Positions 54,822 through 63,464 of a DNA stretch of 64,000 nt are shown here, one piece after another; the stretch's first letter is position 1; each line of letters starts with the position of its first letter. The notes under the pieces were generated by a model. It saw only the letters and a list, made by a program, of their open reading frames with translations. It ran no database searches and had not been told where the DNA came from. The stretch comes from Streptomyces griseus (lineage in GTDB: Bacteria; Actinomycetota; Actinomycetes; Streptomycetales; Streptomycetaceae): contig NZ_MDKB01000002.1 of assembly GCF_001715295.1 (NCBI RefSeq), positions 754,475 to 818,474 of the forward strand, read 5' to 3'. The position numbers and the translations under genes were made by a program.

Positions 54822-55706
54822 TCAGGAGCCCGGTGGCCCGGACGCTCCACGGGACAGGACACCCGCGGGGCGCATTCGGTTCTCGGGCGGGGTCAGGGGC
54901 GAGGAACAGAACCCGCAGCGGTCACCGATGAGCTCCATTCCGCACCAGTGGCAGTTCTCCCGGCGCACGGAGGAGACGAGTTGGTAGATCACCGAGATGT
55001 CCGGCAGATAAGAGGCGAATTCCACGAGCCTCCCGGTGCCCCACCACCGCGGGGATCCGGAAGGCAGCGGGCATTCGTGGACGGCCTGGACCTTCCAGGC
55101 GGGGGCCAGGGTCTGCTGTACCCAGTCCGATGACGACTGGCCTCTGGCCACCATCAGGTGAGTGCCGAACGCCGGCCCGGCCGGAGGTTCGGCCGCCGGG
55201 CCGATCCGGACGAGCTGGGGGCTGGGCCCGGCGAGTACGGCGAACTGGGAGCCCGGCACCCAGGACTTGGCGTGCGTCTTCAGGCTGACGGGGACCCGGT
55301 CCAGCCGGGCGACCGAGTTCAGCAGGGCGCCGGCGTGGATGTAGTGGGTGAGCAGCCGGGCCGCCGACGCCACCACACCGGGGCTGAAGTCACAGATCGA
55401 CAGCTGACGAAGCTGACGCACCAGCACGGCCACGCCGAGCGGCGGCAGATCCACTTTGACCAGGGCGATCCGGTCGCTCTCCATGACGGAACGGATGGCG
55501 TGCAGACGCCGTTCGTGGGCCTGGCCGAGCCCTGCCGGGCAGATCACGACGACATGCCCGTGCTGCTCCAGAAGCAGGTGCATGTCACCGATCGCGAGGT
55601 CGAGGGTCTGGGCGTCGGGAGCCTGCAGCACGGCCGCCGTCGGGGTCTGCTGATCGGTCGGTGGGAGCACAAGATCAGCGCTCGTCACTGCTATTGCGGT
55701 CGGCAC
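54822..55706 (-). CDS. Tad-operon-leading protein with C-terminal zinc ribbon
   Basis: 294 residues, starting at a GTG. The N-terminal half looks like a Rossmann-type domain (LDLAIGDMHLLLEQHGHVVVICPAGLG); the C-terminal part has a zinc ribbon CHWCGMELIGDRCGFC (about residues 248-263). No membrane helix. It is the first gene of the CpaB-TadC operon. I recall similar proteins before streptomycete tad genes, but no function is known to me. Confidence 0.7.
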   Translation of the reverse strand: MPTAIAVTSADLVLPPTDQQTPTAAVLQAPDAQTLDLAIGDMHLLLEQHGHVVVICPAGLGQAHERRLHAIRSVMESDRIALVKVDLPPLGVAVLVRQLRQLSICDFSPGVVASAARLLTHYIHAGALLNSVARLDRVPVSLKTHAKSWVPGSQFAVLAGPSPQLVRIGPAAEPPAGPAFGTHLMVARGQSSSDWVQQTLAPAWKVQAVHECPLPSGSPRWWGTGRLVEFASYLPDISVIYQLVSSVRRENCHWCGMELIGDRCGFCSSPLTPPENRMRPAGVLSRGASGPPGS

Positions 55707-56258
55707 GTTCTTCCCCGTTCGGCTCCGGCCGCGGTCGTCGTGACCCCGGCCGCAAACACTCCTGCTCCGCGCTTCTTCCTCAGCACTTTAGCCACGTCCT
55801 CGCAGGCGGAGAACAGAAATCGGAGTCCGGTACGGCGACGTCCGGCGACGGGTCTTCGCGGTACCTCCGTGCGAAAAGGTACGAAAACCGAACTGGTTAA
55901 CTCCTGTACCACTGCGCAGGGTTACCACGGGCACCGGGTGCGAAGGCTGCGGAAATTCGTTCACCCACGTCAGAGCGGCGCACGGCCGCCCTGACGCCCC
56001 GTGGGCGATATCCGTGGCGGGCCCGCTCCGTGACGATCCGAAATGCGTCCCGGTTCCGCGGCGACTCACCCGCGCGAGTGCACCCGCCGGCCCCGGACGT
56101 CACCTTGCGGAGCCCGCGGCAGACCGCGGCGGGCACGACCGGGAGCAGTCACCCCCGCCGGAAGTCTTGACAACTCTATTGGTCTGGACCAGTTTATCGG
56201 CCAACGGTGGCCACCGTTCCCCGCCGGCATCCCCCGACTCCCCCACCGGAGGCAGCAA
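55707..56258. other. Control region between the Tad operon and the chitinase gene
   Basis: 552 bp, divergent. It must hold the main Tad operon promoter (minus) and the chitinase promoter (plus). On the plus side are TTGACA at 56167-56172 and the DasR-type site at 56178-56193. I found no TGGGCCCNNGGGCCCA palindrome here. Confidence 0.5.
56178..56193 (+). promoter_or_regulatory. DasR-type operator (dre) in the chitinase promoter
   Basis: ATTGGTCTGGACCAGT closely matches the dre consensus ACTGGTCTAGACCACT recognised by the GntR regulator DasR. It lies just downstream of a TTGACA -35 hexamer (56167-56172), so it overlaps the promoter core. Chitinase genes in streptomycetes are classic DasR targets. 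Confidence 0.75.
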
Positions 56259-57992
56259 GTGGAACGCTCCGCACGCAGCAGACGCACACGTCACCGCACC
56301 CGGCCCCTCCTCGGCGCGGCCGTCGCCGTGGTCGCGGCCGGGGCCCTGACCGTCACCGGGCTCGCCGGCAGCGCGGAAGCCGCCGACGTCAACGTCGCCA
56401 AGAACGCCGGTTTCGAGTCCGGCCTCGCCGGCTGGACCTGTTCCGGCGGCAGCGGCACCACCGTCTCCTCCCCCGTCCACGGAGGTTCCTCGGCGCTCAA
56501 GGCCACCCCCGCCGGCCAGGACAACGCCAGGTGCACACAGACCGTGGCGGTGAAGCCCGGTTCCACGTACACACTGAGCTCCTGGGTACAGGGCGGTTAC
56601 GCCTACCTGGGCGCGAGCGGCACCGGAACGACGGACGTCTCCACCTGGACGCCCGGCTCCGGGACCTGGACGCAGCTGAGGACCAGCTTCACCACCGGCC
56701 CCTCCACCACCTCGGTGACGGTCTACACCCACGGCTGGTACGGCCAGGCGGCCTACCTCGCGGACGACGTCACGGTCATCGGCCCCGACGGCGGCGGCGG
56801 TACGGAGGAGCCCGGCCCCGCCGTCCCCGGAGCCCCCGCCGGCCTGACCGTGGGCACCACGACGTCCTCCTCCGTGGCCCTGTCCTGGAACGCCGTCTCC
56901 GGCGCCACCGGCTACACCGTCTACCGGGACGGCGCGAAGGCGGCCACCTCCAGCGGCGCCTCCGCGACGGTGACCGGCCTGGCCGCGGACACGGCCTACC
57001 AGTTCGCGGTGAGCGCCACCAACGCCGCCGGCGAGTCGGTCAGGTCCGCCACCGTCAGCGGCCGTACGGCGAAGGCGGACACCCCCGGCCCGGGCCCGGT
57101 GACCTCCGTGCCCAAGCACGCGGTGACCGGTTACTGGCAGAACTTCGACAACGGCGCCACCGTCCAGAAGCTCAGCGACGTGCCGGCGGCCTACGACATC
57201 ATCGCCGTCTCCTTCGCCGACGCCACGGCGACCCCGGGCGCCGTCACCTTCAACCTGGACTCGGCGGGTCTGGGCGGCTACACGGTCGCGCAGTTCAAGG
57301 CCGACATCAAGGCCAAGCAGACGGCCGGCAAGAACGTCATCATCTCGATCGGCGGCGAGAAGGGGACCGTCTCCGTCAACAGCGACGCCTCCGCCACCGC
57401 ATTCGCCGACTCGGTCCACGCGCTCATCCGGGAGTACGGCTTCAACGGGGTCGACATCGACCTGGAGAACGGTCTGAACTCGACGTACATGACGAAGGCG
57501 CTGCGCTCGCTGTCCGCGAAGGCGGGTCCCGGTCTCGTCATCACGATGGCCCCGCAGACCATCGACATGCAGTCGACGTCCGGGGAGTACTTCAAGACGG
57601 CGCTCAACATCAAGGACATCCTGACCGTCGTCAACATGCAGTACTACAACAGCGGTTCGATGCTCGGATGTGACGGCAAGGTCTACTCGCAGGGCTCGGT
57701 GGACTTCCTCACCGCGCTCGCCTGCATCCAGCTGGAGGGCGGTCTCGCCCCGTCCCAGGTCGGCCTCGGAGTCCCCGCCTCGACCAGGGGCGCGGGCAGC
57801 GGTTACGTGTCCCCGTCCGTCGTGAACGCGGCGCTCGACTGCCTGGCCAAGGGAACCGGTTGCGGTTCGTTCAAGCCGTCGCGGACGTACCCGGGCATCC
57901 GCGGGGCGATGACCTGGTCGACGAACTGGGACGCCACGGCCGGCAACGCCTGGTCGAACGCCGTCGGCCCCCACGTCCACGGCCTGCCGTAG
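56259..57992 (+). CDS. Secreted GH18 chitinase with carbohydrate-binding and FN3 modules
   Basis: 577 residues from the GTG at 56259 (GGAGG 6 nt upstream); upstream in-frame codons lack support. Signal peptide to about residue 41. Order: a CBM (about 42-178, NAGFESGLAGWTC...), a fibronectin III domain (about 188-275), and a GH18 catalytic domain with GVDIDLE and the acid Glu403. It hydrolyses chitin outside the cell. DasR-type operator in the promoter. The ortholog I recall in S. coelicolor is chitinase A. Confidence 0.93.
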   Translation: MERSARSRRTRHRTRPLLGAAVAVVAAGALTVTGLAGSAEAADVNVAKNAGFESGLAGWTCSGGSGTTVSSPVHGGSSALKATPAGQDNARCTQTVAVKPGSTYTLSSWVQGGYAYLGASGTGTTDVSTWTPGSGTWTQLRTSFTTGPSTTSVTVYTHGWYGQAAYLADDVTVIGPDGGGGTEEPGPAVPGAPAGLTVGTTTSSSVALSWNAVSGATGYTVYRDGAKAATSSGASATVTGLAADTAYQFAVSATNAAGESVRSATVSGRTAKADTPGPGPVTSVPKHAVTGYWQNFDNGATVQKLSDVPAAYDIIAVSFADATATPGAVTFNLDSAGLGGYTVAQFKADIKAKQTAGKNVIISIGGEKGTVSVNSDASATAFADSVHALIREYGFNGVDIDLENGLNSTYMTKALRSLSAKAGPGLVITMAPQTIDMQSTSGEYFKTALNIKDILTVVNMQYYNSGSMLGCDGKVYSQGSVDFLTALACIQLEGGLAPSQVGLGVPASTRGAGSGYVSPSVVNAALDCLAKGTGCGSFKPSRTYPGIRGAMTWSTNWDATAGNAWSNAVGPHVHGLP

Positions 57993-58009
57993 CCGAGGAC
58001 CCGAAGCCG

Positions 58010-58037
58010 CAGCGCCGCCGCTCCCCCGGCGGCGCTG
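58010..58037. terminator. Terminator between the chitinase and the Nramp-related gene
   Basis: 11-bp stem CAGCGCCGCCG / CGGCGGCGCTG with a 6-nt loop, between convergent genes. Confidence 0.65.
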
Positions 58038-58094
58038 CCGGGTTCGGCCGGGCGGTGCCGGCCGTGGGCTCTCTCCGGGCGGAGCCCGGAGGCG

Positions 58095-59399
58095 TCACCA
58101 GGGCAGCTCGCGCACCTGCTGGACGCACAGCACGACGAACAGCAGGCCCGCCGCCCCGAGCATCCCGTTGCTGAGCCATCCGTTGCGCCACTGCGGCGGT
58201 GTACGGGCGGAGTTGAGCAGCCGGAGCAGGGTCAGGGCCAGGAAGGGCATGAAGAACGCGCCGAGCACGCCGTAGGCGATGACCAGGCCGAACGGCTCGT
58301 CGAGCCAGAGGAGGGCCATCGGGGGGAAGGTGAGCCAGAGCAGGTACGCGCGGAAGGGAAGGGACCGCTCCGAGCGGCCGACCGCCGCACTCCCCGCCTG
58401 CTCCGCGCCCCCGGGGCGGCGGCCGGCCCGCATCCGCTCGACGAAGTCGGCGAACATCAGGCTGACACCGTGCCACACGCCGATGAGCGACGAGAACGAG
58501 GTGGCGAAGAAGCCCACCAGGAACAGCTTCGCGGTGGCCGGGTCGAAGCGGTCCTCCAGGACCTGTCCGAGGTCGATCAGCCCACGGTCGCCCTTGGCCA
58601 GGGCGAGGTGGGAGGCGTGCAGCAGTTCGGCCCCGACGACGAGCATCGCGACGACGAAGATGCCCGTGGTGAGGTAGGCGACCCGGTTGTCGAGCCGCAT
58701 GACCTTCATCCAGGACGAGTCGGACCAGCCCTTGGCGTTCACCCAGTACCCGTAGGCCGCCATCGTGATGGTGCCGCCGACCCCGCCGATCAGCCCGAGC
58801 GTGTAGACGAGGGAACCGTCCGGGAGGACGGGGAGGAGTCCGGCGAAGGAGGCGCCGAGGTCGGGGGCCACGCGGGCGGCGACGTAGACCACGACGACGA
58901 ACATGACGCCGACCAGGACCGTCATGACCTTCTCGAAGACGGCGTACTGGTTGAACCAGACGAAGACCAGTCCGGCCAGCCCCATGACGATCGCCCAGGT
59001 CTTGAGCCCGGGGCCGTCGGGGAAGAGGGCCACGACGGGCAGGGCGCTGGAGGACATGGCCGTCGCGCCGTACACGAACCCCCAGACGACGACGTACACC
59101 GCGAAGTAGACGGTGGTCCATCCGCCGAGGCCGCGCCAGCCGTCGAACAGGGTGCGGCCGGTGGCCAGGTGCCACCGGCCGACCGCCTCGGCGAGGGAGA
59201 TCTTGACGAGGCAGCCGATCACGGCAGCCCACATCAGGGTGTAGCCGAATCTGCTGCCGGCGACGAGCGTCGCGACCAGGTCCCCGGCACCGACGCCGGT
59301 GGCGGCGACGACGATACCGGGGCCGATGTACCTCCAGCTGGACGCGCGCTGCGGGGAGCTGAACTCCCCCGTTCCCGTGCTTCTGTTGGTCTCCGCCAT
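58095..59399 (-). CDS. Nramp-related divalent cation transporter lacking DPGN
   Basis: 434 residues from the ATG at 59399, with about 11 transmembrane helices. GIVVAATGVGAGDLVATLVAGSRFGYTLMWA matches Nramp helix 1, but the canonical DPGN is GAGD here and the helix 6 MPH is replaced (GGTITMAAYGYWVNA). It therefore belongs to the non-canonical Nramp-related proteins, which may move other cations such as Mg2+ or another solute. It lies 72 bp after gntP. Confidence 0.75.
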   Translation of the reverse strand: MAETNRSTGTGEFSSPQRASSWRYIGPGIVVAATGVGAGDLVATLVAGSRFGYTLMWAAVIGCLVKISLAEAVGRWHLATGRTLFDGWRGLGGWTTVYFAVYVVVWGFVYGATAMSSSALPVVALFPDGPGLKTWAIVMGLAGLVFVWFNQYAVFEKVMTVLVGVMFVVVVYVAARVAPDLGASFAGLLPVLPDGSLVYTLGLIGGVGGTITMAAYGYWVNAKGWSDSSWMKVMRLDNRVAYLTTGIFVVAMLVVGAELLHASHLALAKGDRGLIDLGQVLEDRFDPATAKLFLVGFFATSFSSLIGVWHGVSLMFADFVERMRAGRRPGGAEQAGSAAVGRSERSLPFRAYLLWLTFPPMALLWLDEPFGLVIAYGVLGAFFMPFLALTLLRLLNSARTPPQWRNGWLSNGMLGAAGLLFVVLCVQQVRELPW

Positions 59400-59471
59400 G
59401 CCGATCAACGAAGCGTACGGGGACGGATCGCGCAAGAGGGCGTGCGGTGCCCTCCGTCCGGGGAGCGGACC

Positions 59472-60947
59472 TCAGATGACCAGGCTCAGGGCGGCAGCGA
59501 CCACGAACCCGGCGACCGAGAGGACCGTCTCCAGGACCGTCCAGGACTTCAGGGTGTCCCGCTCGGAGATGCCGAAGTACTTGGACACCATCCAGAAGCC
59601 GCCGTCGTTGACGTGCGAGGCGAAGATGGAGCCCGCCGAGATGGCCATGATGATCAGGGCGAGGTGCGGCTGCGACATGCCCTGGCCCTCGACGAGCGGG
59701 ACGACGATGCCGGCGGTGGTGACGATCGCGACCGTCGCCGAACCCTGGGCGACCCGCAGCACCACCGAGATCAGCCAGGCGAGCAGGATGACCGGCAGCC
59801 CCACGTCGTTGAAGGTGTCGGCGAGCGCGTCCGCGATGCCGCTGCCCTTGAGTACGGCTCCGAAGATCCCGCCCGCGCCGACGACCAGCAGGATGTTGCC
59901 GACCGGCTTGAGGGAGGCGGTGGAGACCGTTTCGAGCGACTTGCGGGACCAGCCGCGCCGGATGCCCAGCAGGTAGTACGCCAGGAGGAGCGCGATCGTC
60001 AGCGCGACGAAGGGGTTGCCGAAGAACTCGATGACGGAGCGCGGGGTGGAGGGGTCCAGGGCGATGGAGGAGAACGTCGCGGCGAGGATCAGGATCAGCG
60101 GGGTGCCGATGATGGCGAGCACGGTGCCGAGGGCGACGGGCTTCTCGTGCGGGGTGACCCCGGCGGCCCGCTGTTCGGCGACGACGGCGGCCTTGGCCTC
60201 GGCGGCGGCCTCGACCATGTCCTGCGGTACGTCGACGAACAGGCGCTTGCCGATCCAGGCGGAGTAGGCCCAGGCGGCGAGGACGGACGGGATACCGACG
60301 ACGGCGCCCATCACGATGACCCAGCCCAGGGAGACGTCGAAGAGTCCGGCGGCGGCGACCGGGCCGGGGTGCGGCGGCAGGAACGCGTGGGTCATCGAGA
60401 GTCCGGCCAGCAGCGGCATCGCGTACAGCAGGATCGATTTTCCGGAGCGCTTGGCTGCGGCGTAGACGATCGGCGCGAGGACGAAGATGCCGACGTCGAA
60501 GAAGACCGGGATGCCGAAGATCAGGCCCGTGAGGCCCATGGCGAGCGGCGCGCGCTTCTCACCGAAGAGGTTCAGCAGGCGGGCGCTCAGCACCTCGGCG
60601 CCGCCGGAGACCTCCAGGATCGCGCCGAGCATCGTGCCGAGGCCGATGATGATGGCGACGTGGCCGAGGATGCCGCCCATGCCCGACTCGATGACGGAGA
60701 CGGCGGCGGACTTCTGGACCGTGCCGAAGAGTTCGGTGACGGAGAGGCCGGCACCCAGGCCGACGGCTATGGAGACGGCGAGCAGCGCGACGAACGGCTG
60801 CAGTCTGACCTTGATGATGAGGAAGAGGAGCAGCGCGATGCCGAGGGCGGCGACGGTCAGCAGACCGGCGGTGCCGTCGATCAGGGCGAGGAGTCCACCG
60901 GTGTGGGGTGGCGCCTCGGCCGGCGCGGGGGTGGCGGCGAGCAGCAT
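59472..60947 (-). CDS. gntP: GntP-family gluconate:H+ symporter
   Basis: 491 residues with about 12-14 hydrophobic segments. GntP family signatures: PHPGPVAAAGLF, GIPVFFDVGIFVLAPIVYAAAK and HVNDGGFWMVSKYFG. It imports gluconate or a related sugar acid. It is the last gene of a kinase-IclR-RidA-GntP cluster, with 130 bp before it. Confidence 0.9.
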   Translation of the reverse strand: MLLAATPAPAEAPPHTGGLLALIDGTAGLLTVAALGIALLLFLIIKVRLQPFVALLAVSIAVGLGAGLSVTELFGTVQKSAAVSVIESGMGGILGHVAIIIGLGTMLGAILEVSGGAEVLSARLLNLFGEKRAPLAMGLTGLIFGIPVFFDVGIFVLAPIVYAAAKRSGKSILLYAMPLLAGLSMTHAFLPPHPGPVAAAGLFDVSLGWVIVMGAVVGIPSVLAAWAYSAWIGKRLFVDVPQDMVEAAAEAKAAVVAEQRAAGVTPHEKPVALGTVLAIIGTPLILILAATFSSIALDPSTPRSVIEFFGNPFVALTIALLLAYYLLGIRRGWSRKSLETVSTASLKPVGNILLVVGAGGIFGAVLKGSGIADALADTFNDVGLPVILLAWLISVVLRVAQGSATVAIVTTAGIVVPLVEGQGMSQPHLALIIMAISAGSIFASHVNDGGFWMVSKYFGISERDTLKSWTVLETVLSVAGFVVAAALSLVI

Positions 60948-61077
60948 GGTTGGTCAACTCCGTGGGTGACAGGGGCCCTTCGGGGCAGGGGGGAGCGCGG
61001 CACGGCGCTCCCGTGGGACGGGGCGCCGTGCCGTGGTGCGGGACGGTGCGGAGGGAGGGGCGGGCCGGGCCGGTGGA

Positions 61078-61488
61078 TCAGCCGAGGACCGCGAGCGCGT
61101 CGATCTCGATGAGGAGTCCCGCGGGCAGACCCACGTAGACCGTGGTGCGGGCGGCGGCGGGGGCGGTGAGCCCCTGGCCCTCGAAGTACTCGTTGTAGAT
61201 CGCGTTCATCTCGGCGAAGTGGTCGACGTCCGTGAGGTAGACGCGCATCATCATCACGTCGTCCCAGCTCGCGCCGCCCTCCTCCAGGATGGCCTTGACG
61301 TTGGCGAAGGTCTGCAGGGTCTGCTCGCGCAGGGTCGGCCCGGCCGGGGTGGGGGCCTGGCCCGGCACGGCGGGCAGGAAGCCGACCTGGCCCGCGACCT
61401 GGAGGATGTTCCCCTTCCGCACGCCGTGCGAGAACCTGGCGGGCGGGGTGGTGTGGGTGCCGGGGGTGAGAGCGGTCTTCTCGGTCAT
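61078..61488 (-). CDS. RidA-family enamine/imine deaminase
   Basis: 136 residues with the RidA trimer pattern: SHGVRKGNILQVAGQVGF near residue 24, and a C-terminal ARTTVYVGLPAGLLIEIDALAVL carrying the conserved Arg. RidA hydrolyses reactive 2-aminoacrylate-type enamines from PLP amino-acid enzymes, which fits the divergent deaminase. It starts 6 bp after the IclR stop. Confidence 0.88.
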   Translation of the reverse strand: MTEKTALTPGTHTTPPARFSHGVRKGNILQVAGQVGFLPAVPGQAPTPAGPTLREQTLQTFANVKAILEEGGASWDDVMMMRVYLTDVDHFAEMNAIYNEYFEGQGLTAPAAARTTVYVGLPAGLLIEIDALAVLG

Positions 61489-61494
61489 GGTGGT

Positions 61495-62253
61495 TCAGGC
61501 TTTCTCGGTGGGGGTGCTGCCGGAGTACTCCCGGCTGATGGCGTCGGCGGTGCGCCGCACCAGGGGGAGCAGGGTGAGGAGTTCCTCGGCCGTGACGACC
61601 ACGTTCGGCGCGGACACCGACATGGCGGCGACGACCCGCCCGTCCGCGCCCCGGACGGGGGCGCCGACGCAGTTGATGGACTCCTCGTGGCCGCCGAGGT
61701 CGGTGGCCCATCCCTGTTCGCGTACGACGGCGAGTTCCCTGAGGAACGCCCCGGCGTTCGGGACCGAACGGGACGTGTACATGGGGTAGTCGAGCTTCTC
61801 GGCGATCGCGCGCCGCTCCGGCTCGGTGAGGTCGGCGAGGAGCAGTTTGGCGACGGCGGCGACGGTGATCGCCACCGGCTTGCCGATCCGGGAGTACATC
61901 CGCACGGGGTAGCGGCTCTCGACCTTGTCGATGTAGAGGACCTCGTTCTCCTCGTACACGGCGAGGTGGACGGTGTGTCCGCACTGCTCGTTGAGCTCGA
62001 CGAGGTGGTTGTGGGCGATCTCGCGCACGTCGAGGTTCTCGACGGCCTCCTGCGCGAGGGCGAAGAGCCGGGCACCGAGGCGGTAGCGCTGGTCCTGCTG
62101 ACGGTAGACGAGTCCGTGCTCGTGGAGCGTGCGCAGGAGCCGCAGGGCCGTGGACTTGTGGACGCCGAGCCGTTCGGCGACCTGGCCGAGATCGGCCGGT
62201 CCCTGGGCGAGCAGCGGCAGGATGCTCAGCGCGCGGTCGACGGTCTGGCTCAT
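61495..62253 (-). CDS. IclR-family transcriptional regulator
   Basis: 252 residues. N-terminal winged HTH (LGQVAERLGVHKSTALRLLRTL) and a C-terminal GAF-like effector domain (AVYEENEVLYIDKVESRYPVRMYSRIGKPVAI, DLGGHEESINCVGAPVR). Its ATG overlaps the kinase stop (ATGA). It probably binds the palindrome at 63408-63426 and responds to a sugar-acid or keto-acid. Confidence 0.88.
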   Translation of the reverse strand: MSQTVDRALSILPLLAQGPADLGQVAERLGVHKSTALRLLRTLHEHGLVYRQQDQRYRLGARLFALAQEAVENLDVREIAHNHLVELNEQCGHTVHLAVYEENEVLYIDKVESRYPVRMYSRIGKPVAITVAAVAKLLLADLTEPERRAIAEKLDYPMYTSRSVPNAGAFLRELAVVREQGWATDLGGHEESINCVGAPVRGADGRVVAAMSVSAPNVVVTAEELLTLLPLVRRTADAISREYSGSTPTEKA

Positions 62254-63311
62254 GTGACTCGTACCTCCTCGGGTGCCTGGCCGGCCGCTGTCCAGCCGGG
62301 GCCGAGACGAAGTGTCTCCCAGGCGGTGTCGTCCAGAGCCGCGAGACGGTCGGCATGGGCGCGGGCCGGGGGCGCGGTGAGGTCGCCGGGGACGGTGAGG
62401 ACGGCTGCGGCCGTCAGGTGGCCGTGCCGGGCCCGGTCCCGCATCGGCAGGTCGCGCAGGGTGGCGGAGAGGAACCCGGCGGCGAAGGCGTCGCCCGCGC
62501 CGACGGCGGCGACGACGTCGACGTGCAGGGCGGGGACGGGCGTGACGGTGTCCGCCTGCCCGCCGCCGGTGCGGGCGAAGACCGTCGCGCCGTCGGCGCC
62601 CCGCTTCACGACGAGGACCTCGGGCTCCGGCAGGGCGGTACGGATCGCGTCGGCCCCCCGCACCCCCCAGGCCTCCTCGGCCTCGTCCTCGCCGACGAAG
62701 ACGAGGTCGCTGCGGCGGGCCAGGGCGAGCAGGACCTCGGGGCCCGCGTCGCCCGTCCGCCACAGCCCGGGGCGGTGGTTGACGTCGAAGGAGATCAGCG
62801 GGCGGCCCTCCCGGGCGGCGGTGAGGTCGTGCAGCAGGGCCAGGCAGTCGGCGGAGAGCGCGGCCGTGATGCCGGACAGGTGCAGGACGCGGCCGGTGAG
62901 GAGGTCCTCGTAGGGGACGTTGTCCGGGGACATCGCGGAGGCGGCGGACCCCGCCCGGTAGTAGGCGACTTCGTAGGTGTCGGTGGCGCGGTCCGTGGCG
63001 GTGCGGAAGTAGACGCCGGTGGGGCGGTGCGGATCACGGCGTACGGCGGAGGTGTCGACCCCGTATCCGGCGATCGTGTCGACGAGGTGGTCGCCGAAGC
63101 CGTCGGCGCCGACCCGGCCGACCCATTTCGCCCGGTGGCCGGAGGCGGCCAGCGCGCAGGCGACGTTGGACTCGGCGCCACCGATGCCACGCGAGAAGGA
63201 CGGGACGTCGGCGAGGCGGCCGGGCCGCGAGGGCAGGAACGTCACCATGGACTCGCCGAGGCAGACGACGTCCGTGTCCGCCGCGCTCGTCCTGGTCGCG
63301 AATCCGGGCAC
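62250..63311 (-). CDS. kdgK: PfkB-family sugar kinase (2-keto-3-deoxygluconate kinase-like)
   Basis: 353 residues of the PfkB/ribokinase fold. CLGESMVTFLP at the N-terminus, GGAESNVACALAASG, and VAAVGAGDAFAAGFL with the catalytic Asp. In context with GntP and RidA it fits 2-keto-3-deoxygluconate kinase, but PfkB specificity is hard to read. First gene of the minus cluster; overlaps the IclR gene. Confidence 0.8.
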   Translation of the reverse strand: MPGFATRTSAADTDVVCLGESMVTFLPSRPGRLADVPSFSRGIGGAESNVACALAASGHRAKWVGRVGADGFGDHLVDTIAGYGVDTSAVRRDPHRPTGVYFRTATDRATDTYEVAYYRAGSAASAMSPDNVPYEDLLTGRVLHLSGITAALSADCLALLHDLTAAREGRPLISFDVNHRPGLWRTGDAGPEVLLALARRSDLVFVGEDEAEEAWGVRGADAIRTALPEPEVLVVKRGADGATVFARTGGGQADTVTPVPALHVDVVAAVGAGDAFAAGFLSATLRDLPMRDRARHGHLTAAAVLTVPGDLTAPPARAHADRLAALDDTAWETLRLGPGWTAAGQAPEEVRVT

Positions 63312-63407
63312 TCTGGGCTCCTCCTGGTCGGCCGTGGGCGCCGGTGCTCACCATTGACCCGGCATCGGCTCGGATGTTAGACAGCGGGTAGCGAGATGCG
63401 CAATGGG

Positions 63408-63426
63408 CGTTGCACATGATGCAACG
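63408..63426. promoter_or_regulatory. Palindrome between kdgK and the deaminase gene
   Basis: CGTTGCA-CATGA-TGCAACG, perfect 7-bp arms. An overlapping second pair (TGCGCAA with TTGCACA) lies just to the left. This fits an IclR-family operator controlling both divergent units. Confidence 0.6.
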
Positions 63427-63464
63427 TCGGCATCGAGGTCATCACCGTCACCGAGGAGGCACCC

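Noticed and set aside
58470..61112. A plus-strand open frame of 880 codons
   Set aside because: Acidic Asp/Gly/Gln repeats produced by the reverse complement of the Nramp-related and gntP genes; no family.
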